NCBI GenBank assembly: GCA_937952235.1
Contig: CALFZM010000347.1
Location: 1-28,067 of the forward strand
DNA length: 28,067 nucleotides
Direction of reading: 5' to 3'
Source of the DNA: an uncultured Opitutia bacterium
Lineage (GTDB): Bacteria; Verrucomicrobiota; Verrucomicrobiia; Opitutales; Opitutaceae
The notes under the pieces are model-generated. The model saw only the letters and a program-made list of their open reading frames with translations. It did not search any database and was not told where the DNA came from. Each line of letters begins with the position of its first letter. Positions within the stretch are counted from its first letter, which is position 1. Of the stretch, positions 1 through 7,421 are shown in pieces. Made by a program: the position numbers and the translations under genes.

Positions 1-376
1 TCCCCAGGCGGCTGACGTGCGATCGACCGGTCCGCAGCGGCTTGAGGACAAGCCGTTCCACCTTTCCTGCGCCGACGGGAAGAAGTATTTCTCATCATCA
101 CGACTGCGTTTCGACCCAACGGGAGGAGCCGCCTGTCCCCAGGCGGCTGACGTTCGACCGACCGGTCCGCAGCGGCTTGAGGACAAGCCGCTCCACCTTT
201 CCTGCGCCGACGGGAAGAAGTATTTCCCATCATCACGACTGCGTTTCGACCCAGCGGGTGGAGCCGCCTGTCCCCAGGCGGCTGACGTGCGATCGACCGG
301 TCCGCAGCGGCTTGAGGACAAGCCGCTCCACCTTTCGGGACGGCCGTCTTCACGACTGATTGGAAGGCCGACTGCA
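1..376 (+). repeat. Tandem array of a 135-bp REP-like double-hairpin element
   Basis: Three units start at about -13 (cut by the window edge), 122 and 257, so the period is exactly 135 bp. Each unit has a 76-bp core (complete at 122-197 and 257-332) and a spacer. In the third core the left arm is 257-283 and the right arm 306-332, with a 22-nt centre. The left arm folds as GCCGCCTG-TCCC-CAGGCGGC and the right as AGCGGCTTG-AGGA-CAAGCCGCT; the core begins GGTGGAG and ends CTCCACC. Units 1 and 2 share a spacer with the same sequence apart from a few bases. Unit 3 has a different 3' flank (333-376), which it shares with the inverted copy at 8173-8292. 135 is a multiple of three, so reading frames stay open through the array, but I see no sign that it is coding. 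It resembles bacterial REP/BIME elements; no transposase is visible. Confidence 0.9.
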
Positions 377-601
377 CGCTTCTGGCTGAGCGGCGGCAAC
401 GGCCACGGGGTGGCGGAGCCTGTCTTTGGCGCTGCGTGGGTTCCAGGGGCCGGCAGCCGTCCGGAGTGTCCCTGGCCGGGAACGACCTGGCAGCGTCCGG
501 CAGTCGCCCCGGGCACCGCACGGCGTCCACACGAAAGTGGGATGACCTTTATGGTGAAAAGCGCGGCATCCGGGTCTTGCTTGCCCGACGTCCCCCCTGC
601 C
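377..601. other. Intergenic leader upstream of the PSCyt gene
   Basis: This 225-bp stretch lies between the repeat array and the first gene. I see no gene, RNA or convincing sigma-70 promoter in it. It holds the motif CACGAAAGTGGGAT at 530-543, which also occurs upstream of the TonB-dependent receptor. The frame of the downstream gene stays open back through this stretch and the array, but the signal peptide places the start at 602. Confidence 0.5.
530..543 (+). promoter_or_regulatory. Shared 14-bp motif, possible regulatory site
   Basis: CACGAAAGTGGGAT ends about 58 bp before the start codon at 602. The identical 14-mer occurs on the minus strand at 11411-11424, about 92 bp before the start of the TonB-dependent receptor. 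Both are in non-coding DNA and point towards the gene downstream. A 14-bp match between two places in 28 kb can happen by chance, so this is a weak call based on position. Confidence 0.25.
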
Positions 602-3472
602 ATGACCCGCCCCGTCGCACTTCCGCTGCTGCTGCTCCTCGTGCTGGCCCCCGCGCTTTGGTCCGCTCCGGCCCGCGTGCAGGTCGAAATCTGCGAGGAA
701 GGCGTGCCGAAGGACAACCGGTGGCCGGAAGCCGCGCGGGCGACGGAGGTCTTCCAGGAAGATGCGTTCGGGCTTTTCGAGTTACCGCAGAAGTACGTGT
801 CGACCGGCGTGCGGGCCGACCGCGCGTTTCCGACGCTGGTCCGCGCCTCGGCGACGGTGCAGCTTCCCGCGGGCCGGCACCGGGTGCTGTTGCGGTCGCG
901 CGGCGCAGCCCGGCTGCGGGTCGACGGCACGATCGTGCTCGAGACGCCTTTCGACCAGCCCCGGCAGTTCGCGGTGGGAAATGCGGGTGAACTGCCGGTG
1001 GAGGAGCAGGACACGTTCCTGGACCTGGGCGCCGGCTACCGCTTCGCCCCGCCGGGCAACCGGGAGAACTGGGGCGAGGTGACGTTCACCGGCGCAGCCA
1101 AGGTGGTGCTGGAAACCCTGATTGGCGGCATCGAGCCGAAGAGCAAGCGGCCCTTCCGGCCGGAACTCGGCGAGACGGTCGTCGCCGTGGCCCTGGCCGG
1201 CACGAACGAGTGGCGCGTGCTCACTCCGGGCGGCGCGGGGTTTCGTTACACCGACCGAGCCTGGGAGGCTTACGTTGCGGAGCGGCGGATGCGCTTCGAC
1301 GCGATGAACACCGCCGCGCGGGCGGAGCGCCGGCGCGAGCACGCCCCGTATTGGGAGCGACGCCGTGCCGCCGCCCGCGACTGGCTCGCCTCGACCCCGG
1401 AAGTGCCGGTGCCGACGCTCCCGGCGGGCTTTCCCGAGCACAACACGATCGACCGCTTCCTGGCCGCACGCATCGCCCAGATGCAGGCCGAACACGGTGC
1501 CGCGCGGCGCCAGGACGGCGTCGATTTTCACCGCCAGATCAAGCCCATCCTGGAAGCGCAGTGCTACAGCTGCCACCAGGGAGCCAAGGTGAAGGGCGGA
1601 CTTCGGCTCGACCTGCGCAGCGAGGCGCTGCTCGGCGGCAATGCCGACGGTCCCGCCATCGTGCCTCATCAGCCCGGCGCCAGCGCGCTCCTGAAGCGCG
1701 TGCTCAGCACCGATCCCGATGAAGTGATGCCGGCCAAGGGTGACCGGCTGCCGGAGGCGAGCATCGCGCTGCTCCAGCGCTGGATCGCCGAAGGCGCCTC
1801 GTGGCCGGACTTCCCCCTCGACAGCGCGACGATGACGCCGCTGGCCGATGATCTCACCTTCCTCCGCCGGGTTTACCTGGATACGGTCGGCGTCACGCCC
1901 TCCGAGGCAGAGACCGCGGCGTTTCGCGCCGACCGCTCCGCGGACCGCCGCACCCGGCTGATCGATCGCCTGCTGGCAGATGCCCGCTGGGCGGATCACT
2001 GGATGGGTTACTGGCTCGATGTCCTCGCGGAGAATCCGAACCTGATCAATCCGACGCTCAACAACACCGGCCCGTTCCGCTGGTGGATCCACGAGTCGCT
2101 GCGCGACAACAAGCCGATGGACCTCTTCGTCACGGAGCTCATCCGGATGGAAGGCAGCGAGCGATTCGGCGGGCCCGCAGGTTTCGGCGTGGCGTCCCAG
2201 AACGACGTGCCGATGGCGGCCAAGGGCATCATCGTCGGCTCGGCTTTCCTGGGTGTGGAGATGAAGTGCGCGCGCTGCCACGATGCCCCCACCCACCTCT
2301 CGAAACAGAAGGACCTCTTCGAGATCGCCGCCATGCTCGGCGGAAAGCCGCTCAAGGTGCCCGCCACCAGCAGCGTGGTCGCACCCGCCTGGCCCTTTGC
2401 CGCGTTCTGCGATGAGCAGACGGCGGCGGCGCTGGCAGAGCGGCCGGACGCCACCCGCGACCGTCTGGCGGCCATGATCACCGCGCCGCAGAACGAGCGG
2501 TTTGCCCAGGTGATGGTGAACCGGATCTGGCAGCGTTTCATGGGGCGCGGCATCGTGCCGACGATCGGCGACTGGGAGAAATCCGCGCCCTCCCACCCCG
2601 AGCTGCTCCGCTGGCTCGCGCGCGAGTTCGTGCGGTCAGGTTACGACGTCAAGGCGGTCGCCCGCCTCATCCTCAACTCCCACGCCTACCAGCGGGCCGT
2701 CGATCCGGCCCTGAAGGAAACCGGGCCGCTCTTCGCCGCGCCTGCGCCGCGTCAGATCGGCGCCGAGCAACTCGTGGACTCCCTCTTCGCCGCCACCGGC
2801 ACGCCGTTCCAGCTCGAGCGCGTGAACCTCGACCTGGACAGCGTCCGCACCATCGAGAACGCGCTCGACCTCGGCGACGCCCGGCGGGCGTGGATGCTCG
2901 GTTCGACGTCCAACGAGCGGGACCGGCCCAGCCTCATGCTCCCGCGCGTGCAGGCGGTGGGCGAGGTCATGGAAGTCTTCGGCTGGCGCGGGGCGCGACC
3001 CGACGCGGCCAGCGGCATCCGCGAGGCGGGCGCCAACGTGCTGCAGCCGGCGCTGCTTTCGAACGGGGTGATGATGACCTGGCTGACGCGGCTGAGCGAG
3101 GACCATGGCCTCACGCGATTCGCCCTGGAGGACCAGCCGCTGGAGACCTTCGTCGAACGATTGTTCGTGCGGCTGTTCACGCGTCCACCCACCGCGGAGG
3201 AAAAGGCGCTTTACGTGAGCGAACTGCGGCCCGGGTTCGACACCCGCATCGCGGGGCCGGCGTCGCCGCGGGCCGAATCGGCGCCGCGCCGCAAGTTCGT
3301 CGCCTGGTCGAACCACATGAAGAGCGAGGCCAACACCCTGCGCCTCGAGGAGGAGGCGGCCGCGCGCCGGGGGGAAGCTCCGACCGCGCGCCTCGATCCG
3401 GCCTGGCGCGAGCGTTTCGAGGACGTCCTCTGGGCCTTGCTCCACGCGCCCGAATGGACCCATGTGATGTAA
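602..3472 (+). CDS. PSCyt1-DUF1549-DUF1553 secreted cytochrome c-type protein
   Basis: A 956-aa exported protein of the planctomycete/verrucomicrobial cytochrome family. The start at 602 is chosen because it opens directly into a signal peptide (MTRPVALPLLLLLVLAPALW); the frame is open further upstream but through repeats. A PA14-like beta segment is visible near residues 80-120 (PAGRHRVLLRSRGAARLRVDG). A PSCyt1 domain follows at about 310-395 with haem motif CYSCH (321-325), then DUF1549/PSCyt2 from about 419 to 620 with a second CARCH motif (556-560), then DUF1553/PSD1 from about 630 to the end (NERFAQVMVNRIWQRFMGRG). Two c-type haems in the periplasm are likely. The family commonly sits beside a DUF1501 gene, as here (21-bp gap). 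Its biochemical role is unknown; redox steps in the breakdown of complex organic matter have been proposed. Confidence 0.93.
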   Translation: MTRPVALPLLLLLVLAPALWSAPARVQVEICEEGVPKDNRWPEAARATEVFQEDAFGLFELPQKYVSTGVRADRAFPTLVRASATVQLPAGRHRVLLRSRGAARLRVDGTIVLETPFDQPRQFAVGNAGELPVEEQDTFLDLGAGYRFAPPGNRENWGEVTFTGAAKVVLETLIGGIEPKSKRPFRPELGETVVAVALAGTNEWRVLTPGGAGFRYTDRAWEAYVAERRMRFDAMNTAARAERRREHAPYWERRRAAARDWLASTPEVPVPTLPAGFPEHNTIDRFLAARIAQMQAEHGAARRQDGVDFHRQIKPILEAQCYSCHQGAKVKGGLRLDLRSEALLGGNADGPAIVPHQPGASALLKRVLSTDPDEVMPAKGDRLPEASIALLQRWIAEGASWPDFPLDSATMTPLADDLTFLRRVYLDTVGVTPSEAETAAFRADRSADRRTRLIDRLLADARWADHWMGYWLDVLAENPNLINPTLNNTGPFRWWIHESLRDNKPMDLFVTELIRMEGSERFGGPAGFGVASQNDVPMAAKGIIVGSAFLGVEMKCARCHDAPTHLSKQKDLFEIAAMLGGKPLKVPATSSVVAPAWPFAAFCDEQTAAALAERPDATRDRLAAMITAPQNERFAQVMVNRIWQRFMGRGIVPTIGDWEKSAPSHPELLRWLAREFVRSGYDVKAVARLILNSHAYQRAVDPALKETGPLFAAPAPRQIGAEQLVDSLFAATGTPFQLERVNLDLDSVRTIENALDLGDARRAWMLGSTSNERDRPSLMLPRVQAVGEVMEVFGWRGARPDAASGIREAGANVLQPALLSNGVMMTWLTRLSEDHGLTRFALEDQPLETFVERLFVRLFTRPPTAEEKALYVSELRPGFDTRIAGPASPRAESAPRRKFVAWSNHMKSEANTLRLEEEAAARRGEAPTARLDPAWRERFEDVLWALLHAPEWTHVM

Positions 3473-3493
3473 CCCCGACTTGATGACGCCACC

Positions 3494-4780
3494 ATGAACC
3501 GACGCACCTTCCTCGCCCAGGCCGCCACGGCCGCGGCCGCCGCCTCGCTGCCGGCGGCCCTGCGTGCCCACACCGGCGCCGTCCCCGCCGTGATGCCCAA
3601 GGGCAAGGCGGAACACTGCATCTTCATCTGGCTCGGCGGCGGCATGGCGCAGATCGACACCTTCGATCCGAAGCAGCGCGGCAATTCCAAGACCAAGCCG
3701 TACGTCGCCGGCTCGGACTACCAGGCCATCGACACGGCGGTCCGGGGCGTGAAGTACACCGAGCATCTCGCGAAGACGGCCCGGCTGGCGGAACGAGTGA
3801 CCGCCGTCCGCACGATCAATCACACCCTCGGCATCGAACACGCGCTCGCGACCAATTTCGTGCACACCGGCCGGCCGGTGAGCGGCAGCACCATCTACCC
3901 GTCGATCGGCTCCGTCGTCGCGCACGAACGCGGCGCCGCGAACGAGAATGTGCCGGCGTATCTGGTGATCGGTTACCCGAGCGTGAGCCGCGGCCCGGGA
4001 TTTCTCGGCGCCAAGCACGGCTACATCTATCTCGTCGACACCGAGACGGGGCCGGCCGGCTTCACGCCTCCGGAGGGAATCGCGGGCGAACGCGCGGCGC
4101 GGCGGCAGCGGCTCCTGGCTCCGCTGCAGGGCCACGGCCCGGCCGACTCCAGCATCGGCGACTACGAGGAGGCGCAGCGCGAGGCCCTGCGGCTCGCGGG
4201 TCCTTCGTTCATGCGCAACTTCCGCCTCAGCGAGGAGCCGGGGTCCCTGCGGCAGCGTTACGGCGGCGAATTCGGCCAGCGCTGCCTGCTCTCGCGCCGC
4301 CTGGTGCAGGCCGGGGTGCGGTTCATCGAGGTCTCCCACAACCTGAATTTCATCAACGGCGCGGGCTGGGACACCCACAACGCCGGCCAGCTCAACCAGC
4401 ACGTGCTCATCCAGGAACTGGATACGGCGCTTTCGGCGCTGATGACGGACCTCGACGACAAGGGGCTGCTGGACAAGACTCTCATCGCCATCGGCACGGA
4501 GTTTGGACGGCCGGGCCAGTTCGACGGCGGCGGCGGCCGCGGCCACCAGGCGGCGGCGTTCTCGCTCGTGCTGGCGGGCGGCGGGTTGAAACACTGCGGC
4601 GCGTACGGCGCGACCGACACGTTCTCGAACAAACCGGTGGAGCATCCCGTTTCCGTGCCCGACTTCCACGCCACGATCTACGCCGCCCTCGGCATCAATC
4701 CGGCGAAGGACCTGGTGAACGCCTCGCGCCCGGTGCCGATCACCGACGGCGGCAGGCCGATCGCGGCGCTGTTCGGGTAG
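3494..4780 (+). CDS. DUF1501 family Tat-exported protein
   Basis: A 428-aa protein starting with a twin-arginine signal (MNRRTFLAQAATAAAAASLP), so it is expected to be exported folded to the periplasm. The body carries DUF1501 features: a FIWLGGGMAQIDTFDPK segment near residues 40-55 just after the signal, and GWDTHNAGQLNQH and GTEFGRPGQFDGGGGRGH further on. DUF1501 is related to the alkaline phosphatase/sulfatase superfamily fold, with metal-binding Asp/His positions; I do not see the sulfatase C/S-x-P-x-R modification motif. It starts 21 bp after the PSCyt gene stop and both are on the same strand, so they are almost certainly co-transcribed. PSCyt-DUF1501 pairs are abundant in Planctomycetes and Verrucomicrobia. 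The function of the pair is not established. Confidence 0.92.
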   Translation: MNRRTFLAQAATAAAAASLPAALRAHTGAVPAVMPKGKAEHCIFIWLGGGMAQIDTFDPKQRGNSKTKPYVAGSDYQAIDTAVRGVKYTEHLAKTARLAERVTAVRTINHTLGIEHALATNFVHTGRPVSGSTIYPSIGSVVAHERGAANENVPAYLVIGYPSVSRGPGFLGAKHGYIYLVDTETGPAGFTPPEGIAGERAARRQRLLAPLQGHGPADSSIGDYEEAQREALRLAGPSFMRNFRLSEEPGSLRQRYGGEFGQRCLLSRRLVQAGVRFIEVSHNLNFINGAGWDTHNAGQLNQHVLIQELDTALSALMTDLDDKGLLDKTLIAIGTEFGRPGQFDGGGGRGHQAAAFSLVLAGGGLKHCGAYGATDTFSNKPVEHPVSVPDFHATIYAALGINPAKDLVNASRPVPITDGGRPIAALFG

Positions 4781-5025
4781 GCACGGTTCGAGAGCGGAAG
4801 GGCGGCTGCCCCTGCCTGCGGCGGACGCCGCTCCCCGCCGGGAGAGCGATGGCCGGTGGAGGCCGCTCCGTCGGCGCCGCGCCGGTGACGGAGCGCCGTC
4901 TCCCGAAACGAGGCTTCCCGCCGGCATGATCGCGACGAGGCCCGGTCGCACGGACGCGCCTGCGGCGGGCGGCCCGTTCTCCCCCCGGTTCATTTCCGCG
5001 GGAGGCCGCCCTCCTGCCACAGCTG
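4781..5025. other. Convergent intergenic region with a GC-rich hairpin
   Basis: No gene is visible between the DUF1501 stop and the terminator of the opposing operon. At 4864-4895 there is a perfect 9-bp stem, CGCTCCGTC pairing with GACGGAGCG across a 14-nt GC-rich loop, 83 nt after the DUF1501 stop. It has no T-run, so it is not a canonical intrinsic terminator. It could slow or end plus-strand transcription, but this is inference. Confidence 0.4.
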
Positions 5026-5065
5026 AAAAGAAAACGGCTGGTCGTGCGAAGCACGGACCAGCCGT
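5026..5065 (-). terminator. Intrinsic terminator of the DoxX-Gfo-discoidin operon
   Basis: A long stem pairs ACGGCTGGTC (5034-5043) with GACCAGCCGT (5056-5065). It continues inward as GTGC/GCAC with one bulged G and a GAA loop. Read on the minus strand, the hairpin is followed by TTTTCTTTT, the expected U-tract. It lies 26 bp beyond the stop of the discoidin-like gene. The plus strand has no T-run after the stem, so it mainly serves the minus-strand operon. Confidence 0.88.
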
Positions 5066-5091
5066 CGGAAAAGCGCTCGAGTCTGCCCGCG

Positions 5092-5742
5092 TTACTTGGC
5101 GGAGCCGAAGACCTCGATCTCGCAGTAGTGGTTCAGCTCGTCGGAGGTGTTACCGTTGCTGTAGAGCCGAACGTAGCGACCCATGGTGCCCTTCGCGTCG
5201 AAAATGCGGCCGTGGTTAGTCTCCACGTAGGACAGGTCGCGGCCCTTGCCGAGCTTGGCGGAGTTGTCGTCGTCGTTGTTGTAGAGCGTGGTGACGCCCT
5301 TCTTGAAATCCTTGTCGTCCGAAATCTGGACGATGACGTCGTGATAAACCCGCGCCTGGGAGTGGAAGTGCCAGGCCACGATGGCGGCGATCTTCGCGCT
5401 GGCGCCGAGGTCGATCTGCACCCACTGCACGCCGGGCCCGAGCTCCACGTAGGCGCCGTCGATGCCGGTCTTGTCGCCGTCGGTGATGAACGACAGCTCG
5501 CCGATGACCGGCAGTGAATCGCTGCTCGTCACGGTCTTGCCCTTGGAGAGCAGCTTGGTGTCGGCAGGCACCTGCAGGTCGGGGCGCTTGGCATTGGCCG
5601 GCTCGAGATTGGCGAGCGAGATCGGGCGCGGCGTGCCCGCGAACAGCGGCTTCGGGTACTCGACCTTGAGCGGGACGGTGCTGGCGGCGTGCGCCACGGC
5701 CCCGAGAGCGAGAGCGGAGAGGAGGATGATTTTACGATGCAT
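5092..5742 (-). CDS. Secreted F5/8 type C (discoidin)-like domain protein
   Basis: A 216-aa protein with a clear Sec signal peptide (MHRKIILLSALALGAVAHA, cleavage likely after AHA). The rest fits a galactose-binding/discoidin beta-sandwich: a VQWVQIDLGASAKIAAIVAW strand near residue 105, a VYHDVIVQISDDKDF segment, a MGRYVRLYSNG segment near 190, and the terminal CEIEVFG. This is the usual F5/8C order, in which a single domain fills the mature protein. Such domains bind carbohydrate or cell surfaces; no catalytic domain is attached. It is the last gene of a minus-strand set with the oxidoreductase 137 bp upstream, and a strong terminator follows. The leader before the ATG is pyrimidine-rich with no Shine-Dalgarno sequence. 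Ligand unknown. Confidence 0.85.
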   Translation of the reverse strand: MHRKIILLSALALGAVAHAASTVPLKVEYPKPLFAGTPRPISLANLEPANAKRPDLQVPADTKLLSKGKTVTSSDSLPVIGELSFITDGDKTGIDGAYVELGPGVQWVQIDLGASAKIAAIVAWHFHSQARVYHDVIVQISDDKDFKKGVTTLYNNDDDNSAKLGKGRDLSYVETNHGRIFDAKGTMGRYVRLYSNGNTSDELNHYCEIEVFGSAK

Positions 5743-5879
5743 GACAGGAAGGAATGATGATGGGAGTTTTGAGCGCGGCGGGAGGTTGTCGGGCGCCTCA
5801 TCCTTCGACGTTTCCGGCGGCGGATGGATTCACAAGATCGGCGACAATCGACACGCTCGCGCCGGCGCGGGCAGGCGGT

Positions 5880-7301
5880 TCAGACTTTGAAGTCCTCCGG
5901 CGCGAACGTGAGCATCTTCTTCGCGGCGATGGCCTCGTTGACCTTCAGGACGGTGACACAGGAGGCGAACGCCTCCTCGGCGGGGCAATTGAGCGAGGCG
6001 CCCTTGCGGACCGCGTCGAAGAAGTTCTCGAGGTGCGGCTGGTGGATCGCCTTGTCGAGCGTGACCGGGATATCCCAGGCCGAAAGCTGCGCGGTCTCGC
6101 GCACGTCGACCTTGGCGGCACCGCCCGCGGCAGCGCCGTCGGGGACCTTGCAGGGCATGGCCATGCGCTGACGGGGCTTGTCCCACGGCTTGAGTCCCAC
6201 GGTGGCACCCTCGCCGGTCTCCGGGCGGGAGATAAGCTTGGCCGTGACCCACTGGTCCCACTCCGGCGCGCGGGCCTCGCGGTAGATCTTGGTGAACTTC
6301 GGGTTTTCGGACATCTTGAGCGCGCCCTCGTCGCCCATGAAATACTCATGGTACCCGCCGCCGGCACTCGTGGTCGTGAGCACGTCGTACTGGGCGCGCA
6401 CGATGCCCTCCTTGGTGGGGTACTCGTAGATCGCGATCGCGTTGTCGTACCACTCGTGGGTCTTGTAGTAATCGACGCCGCCGCTCGCGATGCACATCTG
6501 CGGATTGGCCGCGAGCATCCAGTTGTAGATGTCGATCTGGTGCGCCCCGAGGTCCGAGATGGGGCCGCCGGCATATTTCTTGAACCAGCGCCAGTTCCGG
6601 AACTCGTGCATGTTGCGGTACCCGTACTTGGCCAGCTTCTCCGCGGACATCTCCTGGCCGCGAGGCGTGCCGAAATCGTCGGTCACCGCCCGGTGCCACT
6701 GACCGGTGATATTGGTGATGCGGCCCAGGAGGCGCGCGTCGCGGACGATCTTGTCCCGCGCGTGCAGGTAGCGCGGGTTGCTGCGACGCTGGTGGCCGAT
6801 CTGCAGCAGCTTCTTCGTCTCGCGGGCGGTGAGGACCATCGAGCGGGCAGCCTCGACGGTGTGCGCCATGAGCTTCTCGCAGTAGACGTGCTTGCCCGCC
6901 TTGAGCGCCGCGTTGGTGTGCTCGGCGTGGACGAAGTCGGGCGTGGCCACCACCACGGCATCGATCTCCTTCTCGGCCGCGAGCATGTCACGGTAGTCCT
7001 CGTACGGCTTGGCTTCGTGGTTGTACTTCTGCAGGAGCCGGGAGGCGCGGGTGAGGTTGTAGGGCCAGATGTCGCACACCGCCTTGAATCGGATGCCCGG
7101 GATCGGGAGCATCGCGTTGGTGAGGATCAGGCCCTCGACGCCGCAGCCGATGAGCGCGACGTTGACGGTGTCGGCGCCGGGAGCGGCTCCCACCTCGGCA
7201 CCGCGGGCAATGTAGGGAGCAGCGGCGAGGACAGCCCCGAGCTTCGCGCTCGTGCTGAGGAAATCGCGCCGGGAAAAAGGGGAAGGACGTGAGTCACTCA
7301 T
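5880..7301 (-). CDS. Gfo/Idh/MocA family oxidoreductase, Tat-exported
   Basis: A 473-aa NAD(P)-dependent dehydrogenase-like protein. A twin-arginine signal (SRRDFL, residues 10-15, followed by a hydrophobic stretch ending near AAAPYIARGA) suggests export with a tightly bound cofactor. The Rossmann fold starts at VNVALIGCGVEG with the GxGxxG motif at 52-57. The conserved Glu-Lys is present as CEKL (141-144), where the family usually has EKP; the lysine is kept. The C-terminal half has the D-x-G-x-H-x-x-D-x-x-x-W motif (DLGAHQIDIYNW). Members act on sugars, inositols or glycosidic bonds; Tat-exported ones are common in Verrucomicrobia and Planctomycetes. It lies between a DoxX-like gene and a discoidin-like gene on the same strand. 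Substrate cannot be assigned. Confidence 0.93.
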   Translation of the reverse strand: MSDSRPSPFSRRDFLSTSAKLGAVLAAAPYIARGAEVGAAPGADTVNVALIGCGVEGLILTNAMLPIPGIRFKAVCDIWPYNLTRASRLLQKYNHEAKPYEDYRDMLAAEKEIDAVVVATPDFVHAEHTNAALKAGKHVYCEKLMAHTVEAARSMVLTARETKKLLQIGHQRRSNPRYLHARDKIVRDARLLGRITNITGQWHRAVTDDFGTPRGQEMSAEKLAKYGYRNMHEFRNWRWFKKYAGGPISDLGAHQIDIYNWMLAANPQMCIASGGVDYYKTHEWYDNAIAIYEYPTKEGIVRAQYDVLTTTSAGGGYHEYFMGDEGALKMSENPKFTKIYREARAPEWDQWVTAKLISRPETGEGATVGLKPWDKPRQRMAMPCKVPDGAAAGGAAKVDVRETAQLSAWDIPVTLDKAIHQPHLENFFDAVRKGASLNCPAEEAFASCVTVLKVNEAIAAKKMLTFAPEDFKV

Positions 7302-7421
7302 GGGTTAACGTCAAAGATAGAACCGGAGTCGGGCACAGAGGCAAACGGGGGCGAGCGATGAAACGCGGCGGCGGAAAGGGGAAACATCTCCGACCGGCTG
7401 GAAGAAGAAGGGGCGAAAGGG

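Noticed and set aside
1..376. The tandem repeats as a CRISPR array.
   Set aside because: The unit is 135 bp with a 76-bp palindromic core and near-identical spacers in units 1 and 2. CRISPR repeats are about 23-50 bp with unique spacers, and no cas gene is present.
17..601. A 195-codon N-terminal extension of the PSCyt protein reading through the repeat array.
   Set aside because: The frame is open only because the 135-bp period is a multiple of three. The repeat has hairpin structure, an inverted copy is non-coding, and a signal peptide begins at 602.
4849..4896. A further degraded REP-like copy near GGTGGAGGCCGCTCC downstream of the DUF1501 gene.
   Set aside because: Only a short GC-rich resemblance is present. 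The loop and arm sequences of the element do not match.
782..5020. Long minus-strand open frames (604 and 794 codons) opposite the PSCyt and DUF1501 genes.
   Set aside because: The plus strand encodes well-recognised domains throughout. Long antisense frames are expected at this GC content, and their translations are low-complexity and Arg/Gly/His-rich.
5754..7292. A 512-codon plus-strand frame opposite the Gfo/Idh/MocA gene.
   Set aside because: The opposite strand carries the Tat signal, Rossmann motif and family signature. The plus-strand translation has no domain.
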